The notes under the pieces are model-generated. The model was not told the DNA's origin, did no database searches, and saw only the letters and a list, made by a program, of their open reading frames with translations. A program made the position numbers and the translations under genes. DNA of 64,000 nucleotides from Actinokineospora alba. GTDB lineage: Bacteria; Actinomycetota; Actinomycetes; Mycobacteriales; Pseudonocardiaceae. The DNA is taken from contig NZ_SNXU01000001.1 in the NCBI RefSeq assembly GCF_004362515.1, positions 434,001 through 498,000 of the forward strand. Direction: 5' to 3'. Positions 40,576 to 49,271 of this stretch are shown here, in pieces; the stretch's first letter is position 1; every line of letters starts with the position of its first letter.

Positions 40576-42750
40576 ATGACCACCGCGCACCGGACGTGTC
40601 CCATCTGTGACGCCGTCTGCGGCCTGAAGATCGATCTTGACCCCGCGGGCCGCGTCACGAAGGTGCGTGGTGACGCCGACGACCCGTTCTCGAAGGGCTA
40701 CATCTGCCCGAAGGGCGCGAGCCTGGGCCGCCTCGACGAGGACCCGGATCGCCTGCGGCATCCCATGATCCGCGAGGGCGACCAGTGGCGCGAAGCCAGC
40801 TGGGACGAGGCGTTCGAAGCCGTCGACCGCGGGCTGACGGGTGTCATCGAGAAGCACGGCCGCGACGCTGTCGCCGTGTTCTTCGGCAACCCGACCTATC
40901 ACACGATGGCCGGGTTCATGTACCGGATGCCGTTGACCCAGTCGCTGAACACCCGCAACACCTACTCTTCCGGCACCATCGACCACATGCCCAAGCACGT
41001 GGCCTGCGGCCACCTGTACGGCGACCCGTTCGCGATCGCGGTGCCCGATGTCGACCGCACCGACTTCCTGTTGGTCATCGGCGCGAACCCCATGGAGTCA
41101 CACGGTTCCCTGTGCGCCGCGCCCGACTTCCCCCGCAGGCTGCGGGAATTGCGTGAGCGTGGCGGCAAGCTGGTCGTGATCGACCCGCGGCGCACCAGGA
41201 CCGCGGCGATCGCCGACGAACACCTGCCGGTCCGGCCGGGCACCGACCCGTTCCTGCTGCTCGCCGTCGTCAACACGCTGCTGACGGAGAACCTGGCCAA
41301 GGTCACGCTCGACGTCAACGGCCTCGACGAACTGCGCGAGCTGGCTGCGGAGTTCACCCCCGCGGTGGCCGAAAGCGTTTGCGGCGTGCCCGCCGAGGAC
41401 ATCGCCCGGCTGGCCCGCGAGCTCGCGGCGGCGCCGACAGCGGCTGTCTACTCGCGCATGGGCGGGTCGGTGGTGGAGTTCGGCACGCTGACCCAGTGGC
41501 TGGTCGACGTGGTCAACATCCTGACCGGCAACCTGGACCGCCCCGGCGGGACCATGTTCACCAAGACGGCCGCGCTCGAGGTGTTCCGCTCCGGCGAGCC
41601 GTTCCAGGCCGGCCGGTGGAAGAGCCGGGTCCGCGGCCTGCCGGAGGCGCTCGGCGAGCTGCCCACGGCCACGCTGGCCGACGAGATCGAGACCCCCGGC
41701 GAGGGCCAGGTGCGGGCGCTGGTGGCGATCGCGGCCAACCCGGTGCTCGCCGCGCCCAACGGGCCCCGGCTCGAGCGCGCGTTCGAGGACCTGGAATTCA
41801 TGGTCTGCGTCGACCCGTACCTCAACGAGACGACCCGGCGGGCGCACGTCATCCTGCCGCCGCCGCGCATGCTGCAGATGCCGCACTACGACTTCCTGCT
41901 GCAGATCGTGACGGTGCGCAACTACACGAGGTTCTCCCCCGCGATCCTGCCCCTGGAGCCGGACCAGCGGTCCGAGGCCGAGATCCTGGCCCGGCTGACC
42001 CTGATCGCGGCGGGCGCGGGCGCGTCGGCCGACCCCGCCGGGCTGGACGAGACGGTCCTCGGGCAGCTCGTCGGCGCGGCCACCCAGATCCCCGGTTCCC
42101 CGTACCAGGGCAGGGATCCGGCCGAGGTGCGCGCCGAACTCGACGGCGACAGCGGGCCCGAGCTGATGCTGGACATCATGCTCAAGCTCGGTCCGTACGG
42201 CCTGTCGCTGGCGCGGCTGCGGGAGAACCCGCACGGCATCGACCTCGGGCCGCTCGAGCCGCGGCTGAAGGAACTGCTGTGCACGCCGTCCGGGCGGGTC
42301 GAGCTCACCCCGCCGCCGATCGTCGAGGACCTCGGCAGGCTGCGCGCCAAGCTGTCCGCCCCGACCCCGGAGCTGGTGCTGATCGGGCGGCGGCAGCTGC
42401 GCTCCAACAACAGCTGGCTGCACAACGTCCCGTCCCTGCTCGGCGGGAGCAACCGCTGCACGCTGCACGTCAACCCGGCCGACGTCGCCAAGTACGGGCT
42501 CGGTGAGCAAGCGATCGTGCGGTCGGCCACCGGCGAGGTGATCGTCGCCGTCGAGCCGACCGACTCGATCAGGCCGGGTGTGGTGAGCATCCCGCACGGG
42601 TGGGGCCACAAGGGCAGCGAGCAGCGGGTGGCGGCGCAGAACCCCGGCGTCAACGCGAACGCGCTGACCGACGAGCTGGTCGTGGACGTCCCGTCCGGCA
42701 ACGCCGTGTTCAACGGTGTGCCGGTCACCGTCAGCCCTTATGAGCCGTAG
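40576..42750 (+). CDS. Molybdopterin-dependent oxidoreductase with N-terminal [4Fe-4S] site
   Basis: Protein of 724 residues of the DMSO-reductase family. The N-terminus binds an iron-sulfur cluster through Cys8, Cys11, Cys15 and Cys44 (CPICDAVC...CPKG). The central domain has ANPMESHGS and DPRRTRTA segments and the C-terminus the molydopterin-binding QNPGVNANALTDE stretch. No Tat signal is seen, so it should be cytoplasmic. The metal ligand is unclear: the usual Ser/Cys/Asp position reads NTYSSGTIDH. Oxygen-atom transfer, hydroxylation or hydration of a pathway intermediate is possible; such enzymes are rare in biosynthetic clusters. ATG at 40576 behind AGGAG. Confidence 0.88.
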   Translation: MTTAHRTCPICDAVCGLKIDLDPAGRVTKVRGDADDPFSKGYICPKGASLGRLDEDPDRLRHPMIREGDQWREASWDEAFEAVDRGLTGVIEKHGRDAVAVFFGNPTYHTMAGFMYRMPLTQSLNTRNTYSSGTIDHMPKHVACGHLYGDPFAIAVPDVDRTDFLLVIGANPMESHGSLCAAPDFPRRLRELRERGGKLVVIDPRRTRTAAIADEHLPVRPGTDPFLLLAVVNTLLTENLAKVTLDVNGLDELRELAAEFTPAVAESVCGVPAEDIARLARELAAAPTAAVYSRMGGSVVEFGTLTQWLVDVVNILTGNLDRPGGTMFTKTAALEVFRSGEPFQAGRWKSRVRGLPEALGELPTATLADEIETPGEGQVRALVAIAANPVLAAPNGPRLERAFEDLEFMVCVDPYLNETTRRAHVILPPPRMLQMPHYDFLLQIVTVRNYTRFSPAILPLEPDQRSEAEILARLTLIAAGAGASADPAGLDETVLGQLVGAATQIPGSPYQGRDPAEVRAELDGDSGPELMLDIMLKLGPYGLSLARLRENPHGIDLGPLEPRLKELLCTPSGRVELTPPPIVEDLGRLRAKLSAPTPELVLIGRRQLRSNNSWLHNVPSLLGGSNRCTLHVNPADVAKYGLGEQAIVRSATGEVIVAVEPTDSIRPGVVSIPHGWGHKGSEQRVAAQNPGVNANALTDELVVDVPSGNAVFNGVPVTVSPYEP

Positions 42751-42791
42751 CAAGGAACTGTCCGGAACCCGACAAGGAACGGAGCACCGCC

Positions 42792-43019
42792 GTGTCACTA
42801 TCCGACGCAACACCGCGCCGCGAACAGCAGGAAGAGCCGCCCGCCAACCCGGTCACCCTGGTCAGCCTCGTCGACGAGATGGTGGACATCAACCCGCACG
42901 CCCCGCACAACCCGAACCTCGCCGCGGGGATCGTCTGGGCCGACATCCTGGCCGACATCGCCGCCGACGAGGAGGAACGCCAACTCCGCGCCGCCGAACG
43001 CCTGAGCGACGCCGCTTAG
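42792..43019 (+). CDS. Small acidic protein of unknown function
   Basis: Protein of 75 residues starting at GTG 42792, with GGAG eight bases upstream. It has a middle segment VTLVSLVDEMVDINPHAPHN and an acidic helical end with EEERQLRAAERL. No family is recognised. It follows the molybdopterin enzyme by 41 bases on the same strand, so they are probably co-transcribed, and it may be a partner or assembly factor. A short precursor peptide is another possibility, but no peptide-modifying enzyme of a known class is nearby. Confidence 0.7.
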   Translation: MSLSDATPRREQQEEPPANPVTLVSLVDEMVDINPHAPHNPNLAAGIVWADILADIAADEEERQLRAAERLSDAA

Positions 43020-43044
43020 CCCGCACGCTCGTCAGTCAGCAACA

Positions 43045-43084
43045 CCGAAGGCGCCCCAGCCCATCCGGCTGCGGCGCCTGTTGC
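43045..43084 (+). terminator. Terminator at the right edge of the cluster
   Basis: Hairpin with a 7-base outer stem and 5-base inner stem around one mismatch (about 43049-43079), flanked by a further CAACA/TGTTG pairing. It ends the molybdopterin-enzyme transcript. Confidence 0.6.
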
Positions 43085-43106
43085 TGTCGGCACAGCTCAC
43101 GTACGA

Positions 43107-43127
43107 GCTAGTACTAAAAGTGCTAGC
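43107..43127. promoter_or_regulatory. Candidate operator of the XRE regulator
   Basis: Inverted repeat GCTAGTAC-TAAAA-GTGCTAGC (one mismatch) 29 bases before the ABM monooxygenase start. The exact half-site GTACTAGC recurs at 44676-44683 before the small AMED_5909-like gene, which suggests one regulator for both. Confidence 0.55.
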
Positions 43128-43156
43128 CTGGCGGCTCCGTACGAATGGAGCTGCGC

Positions 43157-43465
43157 ATGTGGGCTTTGGTGGTCCGATTCGACCTTCGCGACGAGAACGC
43201 GGCGACGGGTTTCGACGGGCTTGTCGCCGAACTGGTCCCGCGGATCGCCGAGCATGAGCCGGGAACCCTGGTCTACGCGGTGCATTCCGTCGAAGGTGAG
43301 CCACTGTCCCGGGTGTTCTACGAGCTTTACGCGAGCCGGGAGGCTTTCGACGACCACGAGCGTCAGGAGCATACGAAGGCGTTCCTGGCCGCGCGGGAGC
43401 AGTATGTGGCCGATCTCCGGGTGGAGTTCCTGACTTCGCCGACAGGCAAAGGGCTCCAGCCGTGA
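43157..43465 (+). CDS. Antibiotic-biosynthesis-monooxygenase-domain (ABM) protein
   Basis: Small ferredoxin-like-fold protein of 102 residues. MWALVVRFDLRDENAATGF, the FYELYASREAFDDHE middle and a HTKAFLAAREQYVADL end match ABM/YgiN-type monooxygenases, cofactor-free enzymes that oxidise quinols or phenols. The ATG at 43157 has GGAG six bases upstream; an ATG at 43145 would add four residues. Its stop overlaps the XRE regulator start (GTGA), so the two are coupled. It lies beyond a terminator and is probably outside the biosynthetic cluster. Confidence 0.83.
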   Translation: MWALVVRFDLRDENAATGFDGLVAELVPRIAEHEPGTLVYAVHSVEGEPLSRVFYELYASREAFDDHERQEHTKAFLAAREQYVADLRVEFLTSPTGKGLQP

Positions 43466-44664
43466 AACCCGCCGACGCCAAGGCGTTGGGGCGGCAGGTC
43501 GCGTTTCACCGAAGCCGACTGGGACTCTCGCAACGGGAACTCGCCGCGCGGCTCTCGCGCTCCGAGAGCTGGGTCAGCCAGGTCGAGCGTGGCGTGCGGC
43601 ACGTGGATCGCATGTCGGTTCTCGAGAAGGTCGCCGAAGTTCTCGATGTCCCGCTGTCCGAGCTCGCCACGGAGAGTGTCATCGCCGCCCCGGAACCACC
43701 GCGGGCCGCTACCGCGCTCAGCCTCGCGCTGTGTTCCAGCGACGCGCTTCACGCGGTGCTTTCCGAGGTCTCGCCGGTCGATGTGGAACGGCTCAGCCTT
43801 CGCGCGGACCAGGCGTGGGAGTTCGCGCACGACTCCCGGCACGAGGATCTGAGCCGGCTTCTGGGCACGCTGATCCCCGAACTCGAATACGCGTCGAGAA
43901 AGACCACGGGGGCGAACCGGCGGCACCTCTGCGCGGCCAAGGCCAAGGCCTACCACGCAGCTGCGGGCGTGTTGTCGAAGCTGGGCGAGACGGCCGCGGC
44001 CTGGGTGGCCGTCGACCGCTCGATCGCGGCGGCCGAGGACGCCGATGACCCCTTGCTGATGGGCGCGGGCGCCTTCCGCCTCGCCATCGTCTTTCAGCAG
44101 GCACGCCGGTTCGATCTGGTGAAGCGCACGGCGACCACCGCCATCAGCGCTCTCAGCCGGTTGGCCGAGAAAGGCGACCTTGGCGCTGTCGCGCTGACTG
44201 GCGCGCTGTTCCTTCAGCTGTCGGTGGCGTCAGCCAGATCGAACGAAGGTGACGATGCCTATTCGTACCTGGCGAAGGCCGGCCGAGCGGCCAAGAGGAT
44301 CCGCACGGACACCAACAGCCACAACACCGAGTTCGGGCCGACGAATGTCGCGCTCCACGAGATCAGCATCGCGGTCGAACTGGGCGACGCCGGCCGCGCT
44401 CTGCGCGTGGCGGAGAAAGCGGATGTGTCATCGCTTTCCCCCGAGCGCCAGGCCCAGATGCTGATCGACGTGGCGCGGGCACATGCGCAGCGCAGGCAGA
44501 CAACCGCACTGTTGGAAACCCTGCGCAAGGCCTATGACATCGCTCCCGAGCAGGTGAGCGCACATCCAGGGGTCCACGATCTCGTGCGGGACGCGCTTCG
44601 CGATGGCGAGATCAACACGCCTCACTTGCGGAAGCTCGCCGCCGATCTCAACATCGCCACCTAG
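43462..44664 (+). CDS. XRE-family transcriptional regulator with TPR-like C-terminal domain
   Basis: Regulator of 400 residues. An N-terminal XRE helix-turn-helix (about residues 8-65, with LGLSQRELAARLSRSESWVSQVERG) is followed by a long helical region with repeated Ala-rich helices like tetratricopeptide repeats, typical of actinomycete regulators that sense peptides or small ligands. GTG start coupled to the ABM gene. GTACTAGC-like sites lie upstream of both this operon and the next gene, so autoregulation and control of the downstream small gene are likely. Confidence 0.87.
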   Translation: MKPADAKALGRQVAFHRSRLGLSQRELAARLSRSESWVSQVERGVRHVDRMSVLEKVAEVLDVPLSELATESVIAAPEPPRAATALSLALCSSDALHAVLSEVSPVDVERLSLRADQAWEFAHDSRHEDLSRLLGTLIPELEYASRKTTGANRRHLCAAKAKAYHAAAGVLSKLGETAAAWVAVDRSIAAAEDADDPLLMGAGAFRLAIVFQQARRFDLVKRTATTAISALSRLAEKGDLGAVALTGALFLQLSVASARSNEGDDAYSYLAKAGRAAKRIRTDTNSHNTEFGPTNVALHEISIAVELGDAGRALRVAEKADVSSLSPERQAQMLIDVARAHAQRRQTTALLETLRKAYDIAPEQVSAHPGVHDLVRDALRDGEINTPHLRKLAADLNIAT

Positions 44665-44675
44665 CCGCACATTTT

Positions 44676-44697
44676 GTACTAGCTCACATTTCTAGTC
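44676..44697. promoter_or_regulatory. Second GTACTAGC site, candidate operator
   Basis: Contains GTACTAGC (44676-44683) followed by a degenerate CTAGTC half (44692-44697), 66 bases before the small downstream gene. Same half-site as at 43107-43127. Confidence 0.5.
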
Positions 44698-44762
44698 TTG
44701 CCCGGAACTCGCGGCGTAGCTACCTTCCGTTGTGCTGGAGGACAACGGAAGGACGTCTCACC

Positions 44763-45041
44763 ATGAACTCGCGAAGCAAGTCTGGCCGCGAGATACGGAC
44801 CCTGGCCCAGGCGAACGAACTGCTCGGCAGCCAACGGCCACGACAAAGCGCGCCGTTGACCGAGTGGTTGACCTTCTACCGACACAGCGCGGCTGTCTAC
44901 GCGGAGGTCGCGGAAATCGACCGCGGACATCACCACGAGGCTCTGTACTGGGCCAGTCGCGAGCGAGCTCGAGCCGAGGAGATCGTTTCCGAGATCGACC
45001 GCGCGAAGCGGAACCAAGCAGCGGACCTCACTCAACGCTAG
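44763..45041 (+). CDS. Small AMED_5909-like protein
   Basis: Protein of 92 residues. Its wording TLAQANELLGSQRP, LTEWLTFYRHSAAVYAEVAEIDRG and HHHEALYWASRERARAEEI recalls the AMED_5909 family of Pseudonocardiales, which has no known function. It often lies beside XRE regulators, as here. ATG at 44763 behind GGAAGGA. It is probably under the control of the preceding regulator through the GTACTAGC site. Confidence 0.72.
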   Translation: MNSRSKSGREIRTLAQANELLGSQRPRQSAPLTEWLTFYRHSAAVYAEVAEIDRGHHHEALYWASRERARAEEIVSEIDRAKRNQAADLTQR

Positions 45042-45189
45042 GCGAGGCAAGACCGCCTTGGCCTGTCCGGCGACCCCCTCTCCGGCAAACCCCTTGGTGG
45101 GCAAGCAAAGGGCACGCGCGGATAAGACAGTGGAGCCTGGCCCCGCCATCCTTGGATGGAGGCAAGCGACGGTCGAGAGGACAAAGCAC

Positions 45190-45981
45190 GTGACGCAGCG
45201 AGACGTGATCGCCGACCTGACCGCGGAGGGCGAGGAGATCGAGGCGATGCTCGCCGGGCTCGCCGACGACGCCTGGGACCAGCCGTCTCCGGCACCCGGT
45301 TGGACGGTCGCCCACCAGGTCGCCCACCTGGCTTTCATCTTCCGCCTCGCGGGCACCGCGGCCGCCGAGCCGGAGGTCTTCAAGGCGATGGCGGCGCAGG
45401 CTGCGGGGGACTTCGAGGGCGCGGTCAACGCAGCCCTCGGCCTGTACCTCGGCACCCCGCCGAACGTGCTGCTGTCGCGCTGGCGCGAGGAACGCGACAC
45501 CGCGATCAAGGCCCTGGCCGCCGTGCCGGCCGACCAGGTCGTGCCGTGGCTCGTCCGGCCGCTGCCGCCCGCCGTGCTCGCCTGCGCGGGCATGATGGAG
45601 TTGTTCGCCCACGGTCAGGACGTCGCCGACGCGGTCGGCGTCACCCGGGAGTACACCGACCGGCTGTGGCACGTCGCCTGGTTCGCCACCCTCGTCTGGG
45701 ACTTCGGCTACCAGTCGCGCGCGTTGCCCACGCCCGACGTGCAGTACCGCTACGAGCTCACCGCGCCGTCGGGCGCCACCTGGGAGTTCGGACCCGCCGA
45801 CGCCGAGCAGCGGATCACCGGCCCGGCCGAGGACTTCTGCCTGCTGGTCACCCGCCGCAGGCACCGCGACGACCTCGCGCTCAAGGCGGTCGGCCGCGAC
45901 GCCGAGTACTGGCTCGAGATCGCCCAGGCCTACCGCGGTCCGGCGGGCGAGGGCAGGCGGCCGGGCCAGTTCAAGGCCTGA
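45190..45981 (+). CDS. DinB-like, mycothiol-associated protein (TIGR03084-like)
   Basis: Protein of 263 residues with an N-terminal DinB-like helical bundle of the mycothiol-dependent maleylpyruvate-isomerase type. Metal-binding His are suggested by PGWTVAHQVAHLAF and GMMELFAHGQDVAD. A C-terminal domain with SCP2-like strands (WEFGPADAEQRITGP) follows. The pattern fits the TIGR03084 family; thiol-dependent isomerisation or detoxification is the family idea, with no proven substrate. GTG at 45190 behind GAGAGGA. It converges on the methyltransferase gene with only eight bases between the stop codons. Confidence 0.85.
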   Translation: MTQRDVIADLTAEGEEIEAMLAGLADDAWDQPSPAPGWTVAHQVAHLAFIFRLAGTAAAEPEVFKAMAAQAAGDFEGAVNAALGLYLGTPPNVLLSRWREERDTAIKALAAVPADQVVPWLVRPLPPAVLACAGMMELFAHGQDVADAVGVTREYTDRLWHVAWFATLVWDFGYQSRALPTPDVQYRYELTAPSGATWEFGPADAEQRITGPAEDFCLLVTRRRHRDDLALKAVGRDAEYWLEIAQAYRGPAGEGRRPGQFKA

Positions 45982-45989
45982 CCAAGCCC

Positions 45990-46634
45990 TCAGCGCGGCG
46001 ACCGCCGCACGAGCAGGTAGCAGCGGTCGCTCGCGTGTTCGGGTCCGTGCGGAGCCCGGTCGAGCCGGGCCACGACGGCCAACCCCGCCGCGGTGAGCGC
46101 CTCCGTTTCGGCGGCGGGGTCGAGGAAGTGGAAGGTGAGGTCCACCTCGTGACCCCACCAGCCGTCGAGGTGCCGCGCGCCGCCGGTGGGGAGGTCGGCG
46201 TCGCTGGTGTGGAAGGCGATCAGCGCGTGCCCGCCCGGCCGCAGGACCCGCGCGAACTCGGCGTAGGCCGCGGCGCGCTGGTCGGTCTCGAGGTGGATGA
46301 CGGCGTAGAGGCAGACGAGGCCGTTCAGCGCGTCCGACCGGATGGGGAGCGCGGCCAGGTCGGCGGCGGCGGCCGGGATGCCCGACCTCAGGGCGGCGGT
46401 GCACATCGCCGGTGAGAGGTCCATGCCGACGACGGGGACACCGCGCTCGGCGAGGTGGCGGGCGACGTGCCCGGGACCGCAGCCGAGGTCGGCGACGGGA
46501 CCGTCAGCCAGCTCCACGAAGGCGTCGAGCAGGGCGCGGTCGAGCGGCTTGTGGCGCAACTCGTCCCCCAGTTCGGCGGCGTACCGCTCGGCGACGAGGT
46601 CGTAGCTGCGGCGAGTGCGCGCGGCGTCGGTCAT
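45990..46634 (-). CDS. SAM-dependent methyltransferase, class I
   Basis: Methyltransferase-like protein of 214 residues. Motif I reads VADLGCGPGHVA, followed by VVGMDLSPAMC at motif II and LRPGGHALIAFH at motif IV/V. The N-terminus TRRSYDLVAERYAAEL is typical of ubiE/type-11 enzymes. The substrate is unknown. It is divergent from a LuxR-type regulator gene with 54 bases between, so their promoters overlap. Confidence 0.88.
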   Translation of the reverse strand: MTDAARTRRSYDLVAERYAAELGDELRHKPLDRALLDAFVELADGPVADLGCGPGHVARHLAERGVPVVGMDLSPAMCTAALRSGIPAAAADLAALPIRSDALNGLVCLYAVIHLETDQRAAAYAEFARVLRPGGHALIAFHTSDADLPTGGARHLDGWWGHEVDLTFHFLDPAAETEALTAAGLAVVARLDRAPHGPEHASDRCYLLVRRSPR

Positions 46635-46688
46635 GTGGACCAACCTAGGCGCTAGATTGGGTCGTTCCGGAATCCCGCGTCTGGTGAG

Positions 46689-48944
46689 GTGTGGACACTG
46701 CCCAGCGAACTGACCAGCTACATCGGCAGGCGGCGCGAAGGCACGCGGGCCAGGCAGTTGCTTGCCGCGGGCGCGCTGCTCACGCTGACCGGCCCCGGCG
46801 GCGTCGGCAAGACCCGGCTGGGGACCCGGGTCATGCGGGACGCGGCTCGCGGCTTCGCCGACGGCGTCGTGTTCGTCGGGCTCGCCGAGTTGCGGGACCC
46901 GGCGCTGGTGGCGAACGTGGTCGCCGACCGGCTGGGGCTGGGCGACCGGTCCACCAGGCTGGTCACGTCGACCGTGGTCGAACACCTGCGGGAGCGCTCG
47001 CTGCTGCTCGTGCTGGACAACTGCGAGCACCTGGTCGACGGGTGCGCGGAGTTCGTCCGTGAGGTGCTGACCGGGTGCCCCGGCGTCGCTGTGCTGGCCA
47101 CCAGCAGGCAGTCGCTGGGCATCGCGGGCGAGCGGCTGTTCCCGGTGCCCCCGCTGTCCGTGCCCGACGACACCGGGCCGTGTGCGCCGGAGGAGTTGGC
47201 GCGCTACGACAGCGTGTGCCTCTTCGTCGACCGGGCGGTCGCAGTGTGGCCGACATTCGGGCTGACGGTGGAGAACTGCGCCGACGTGGTGTCCCTGTGC
47301 CGTTCGCTTGAGGGGCTGCCGCTGGCGATCGAGTTGGCGGCGGCGCGGATTCGGTCGCTGTCGCCGGGGCAGATCGTCGAGCGGCTGGCCCGGCGGCTGC
47401 CGCTGCTGACCGCGGGCCCGCGCACGGCGCCGCAGCGGCAGCAGACGCTGCGGGCCACCATCGACTGGAGCCACGAGCTGTGCACCGAGGCCGAGCAGGC
47501 CCTGTGGGCCCGTGCGTCGGTGTTCGCCGGTTCGTTCGACGTGTCCGCCGCCGAGTTCGTCTGCGCCGGAGCGGGTGTGGACAGCGCCGAGGTGCTGAAC
47601 CTCGTCGACGCACTGTTGGACAAGTCCGTGCTGGTGCGCGACACGACGGACACCGACGCGCGCTACCGGATGCTGGAGACGCTGCGCGAGTACGGGCAGG
47701 AGCGGCTGGCCGAGTCCGGTGACCATGCCCGGGTTTCGCGACTGCACCGCGACTGGTTCGACCGGTTGACCGCCACCGCGGACGCCGAGTGGGCGAGCCC
47801 TGACCAGCTCGCGTGGGTCACGAGACTCAAGCACGACCACGCGAACCTGCGAGCCGCCCTCGACTGGTGCCTCACCGAGCCCGGCGAGGCCGGGGTCGCA
47901 CTGCGCATGGCGTCGCGGCTCGACGAGTACTGGAGCCTGCGCGGATTCACCACCGAGGCGCGGATGTGGCTGGACCGGGCCCTGGCGGCGACACCCGAAG
48001 ACCACCCCGACCGCCCGTTCGCCCTGGGCGTGGCCGCGCTGCACGCGCTGTGGCAGTCCGATATGGACAGTGCAGCCGGCCAGCTGGCGCAGGCCGAGAA
48101 CCTGGGTGGCGACAACGCGTTCCTGGTGACCTACCTGGGATACGTGCGCAGCCTGGCAGCGTTGATCTCACTGGACTTGCGCACCGCCGAACTCGCCACC
48201 GCCGCCGCCGCGGGCTTCCGCGAACTCGGCGAGGTCCGCCGGGAACTGCACCCCCTGTTCATCCAAGGCGTGGCACTCGCCTACGGCGGCGACATCGAAG
48301 GCGCCCGCGCCGCGCTCGACCGAATGATCGAACTCTGCGAGTCACACGGCGAGAAGTACCACCGGGCCATGGCGATGTTCGGCGTGACCATGGTCGAAGT
48401 CGACTTCGGCGACGTCGACCGGGCGGCCGAAGCGGCACGGAAAGGACTGCTGGCCGACCTGGCCATGGACAACTCGTTCGGCGAGACCTTCCACTTGGAG
48501 AGCATGGCCTGGGTCGCCGACCGCCAGGGCGACCACCCGCGCGCCGCGACCCTCTTCGGCGTGGCGGCGCCCCTGTGGGCCGACCTCGGCACGACCCCGG
48601 AAGCCGCCGTCTCGATGCCCCACCTGTTTCATCGCGACAACACCCGAAAAGCCCTGGGAGACTTGGCTTTCGACCAGGCCCACGCGGCGGGCCGGGCCAT
48701 GTCCGCCGCCGAACGACGGCAGTACGCGTTGGGGACCGAACCAGCGGAACCGGAAAGCCCGCTGACCCAGCGCGAAGCGGAGATCGCGGAGTTGGTGGCC
48801 GAGGGGATGACCAACGCGGACATCGCGGCGAAACTCGTCATCGCCCGGCGGACCGCGGACACCCATGTCGGGAACATCCTGACGAAACTCGGCTTCTCGA
48901 GTCGGGCACAGATCGCCGCCTGGGCCGTACGACGGCGCCGCTGA
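46689..48944 (+). CDS. ATP-binding LuxR-type regulator (AfsR-like NTPase plus LuxR HTH)
   Basis: Regulator of 751 residues. An NB-ARC/AAA-like ATPase lies at the N-terminus (Walker A GPGGVGKT about residues 34-41; Walker B LLLVLDNCEH about 103-112). A helical, TPR-like middle follows, then a C-terminal LuxR helix-turn-helix with LTQREAEIAELVAEGMTNADIAAKL. Such proteins integrate ATP and a ligand to switch on target genes. The GTG start has only a weak ribosome binding site. It is too far from the cluster to be assumed its regulator, but is one of three regulators just right of it. Confidence 0.88.
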   Translation: MWTLPSELTSYIGRRREGTRARQLLAAGALLTLTGPGGVGKTRLGTRVMRDAARGFADGVVFVGLAELRDPALVANVVADRLGLGDRSTRLVTSTVVEHLRERSLLLVLDNCEHLVDGCAEFVREVLTGCPGVAVLATSRQSLGIAGERLFPVPPLSVPDDTGPCAPEELARYDSVCLFVDRAVAVWPTFGLTVENCADVVSLCRSLEGLPLAIELAAARIRSLSPGQIVERLARRLPLLTAGPRTAPQRQQTLRATIDWSHELCTEAEQALWARASVFAGSFDVSAAEFVCAGAGVDSAEVLNLVDALLDKSVLVRDTTDTDARYRMLETLREYGQERLAESGDHARVSRLHRDWFDRLTATADAEWASPDQLAWVTRLKHDHANLRAALDWCLTEPGEAGVALRMASRLDEYWSLRGFTTEARMWLDRALAATPEDHPDRPFALGVAALHALWQSDMDSAAGQLAQAENLGGDNAFLVTYLGYVRSLAALISLDLRTAELATAAAAGFRELGEVRRELHPLFIQGVALAYGGDIEGARAALDRMIELCESHGEKYHRAMAMFGVTMVEVDFGDVDRAAEAARKGLLADLAMDNSFGETFHLESMAWVADRQGDHPRAATLFGVAAPLWADLGTTPEAAVSMPHLFHRDNTRKALGDLAFDQAHAAGRAMSAAERRQYALGTEPAEPESPLTQREAEIAELVAEGMTNADIAAKLVIARRTADTHVGNILTKLGFSSRAQIAAWAVRRRR

Positions 48945-48973
48945 CGTCGGCCGTTCGCCGGCCGGCTTTGGGG

Positions 48974-49117
48974 GGCCTGTTTGGGTGGTTCGCCTTGATT
49001 TGGGGACCCCGGAAATGGGCCTGCGCGGGTAAAGCGGGCAGGATGAAGAAACTGCCCCGCGCTGCGAAAGTTTAGGCCCATTTCACCCCAAATCAAGGCG
49101 AACCACCCAAACAGGCC
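48974..49117. repeat. 144-bp foldback element with 32-bp perfect terminal inverted repeats
   Basis: Arms 48974-49005 and 49086-49117 are perfectly complementary over 32 bases. Inside, a second pair of 11-base arms (49012-49022 and 49074-49084) and GC-rich inner bases continue the fold, so nearly the whole element can form one long hairpin. It lies between two same-strand regulator genes, in a 327-base gap that has no gene. It could be a MITE-like element, a very strong terminator or a structured RNA. No flanking target duplication is obvious. Confidence 0.85.
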
Positions 49118-49271
49118 GTTCTGCCGGGCCCCTTGCGGGCACAATTTCCCACGGCCATCCGGCATTCATAGAATGCGGCCCCATTCACGCTTTTATGACT
49201 CCTCTTTATGGGTGCCAATACGGGAAAACGCTTGGATACCGGATTCACGATGTCCCACGTAATGTGCGTTC

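Noticed and set aside
1001..43019. Calling the region an enediyne cluster
   Set aside because: Without a PKS core gene in the window this would go beyond the evidence; only accessory genes of that type are visible.
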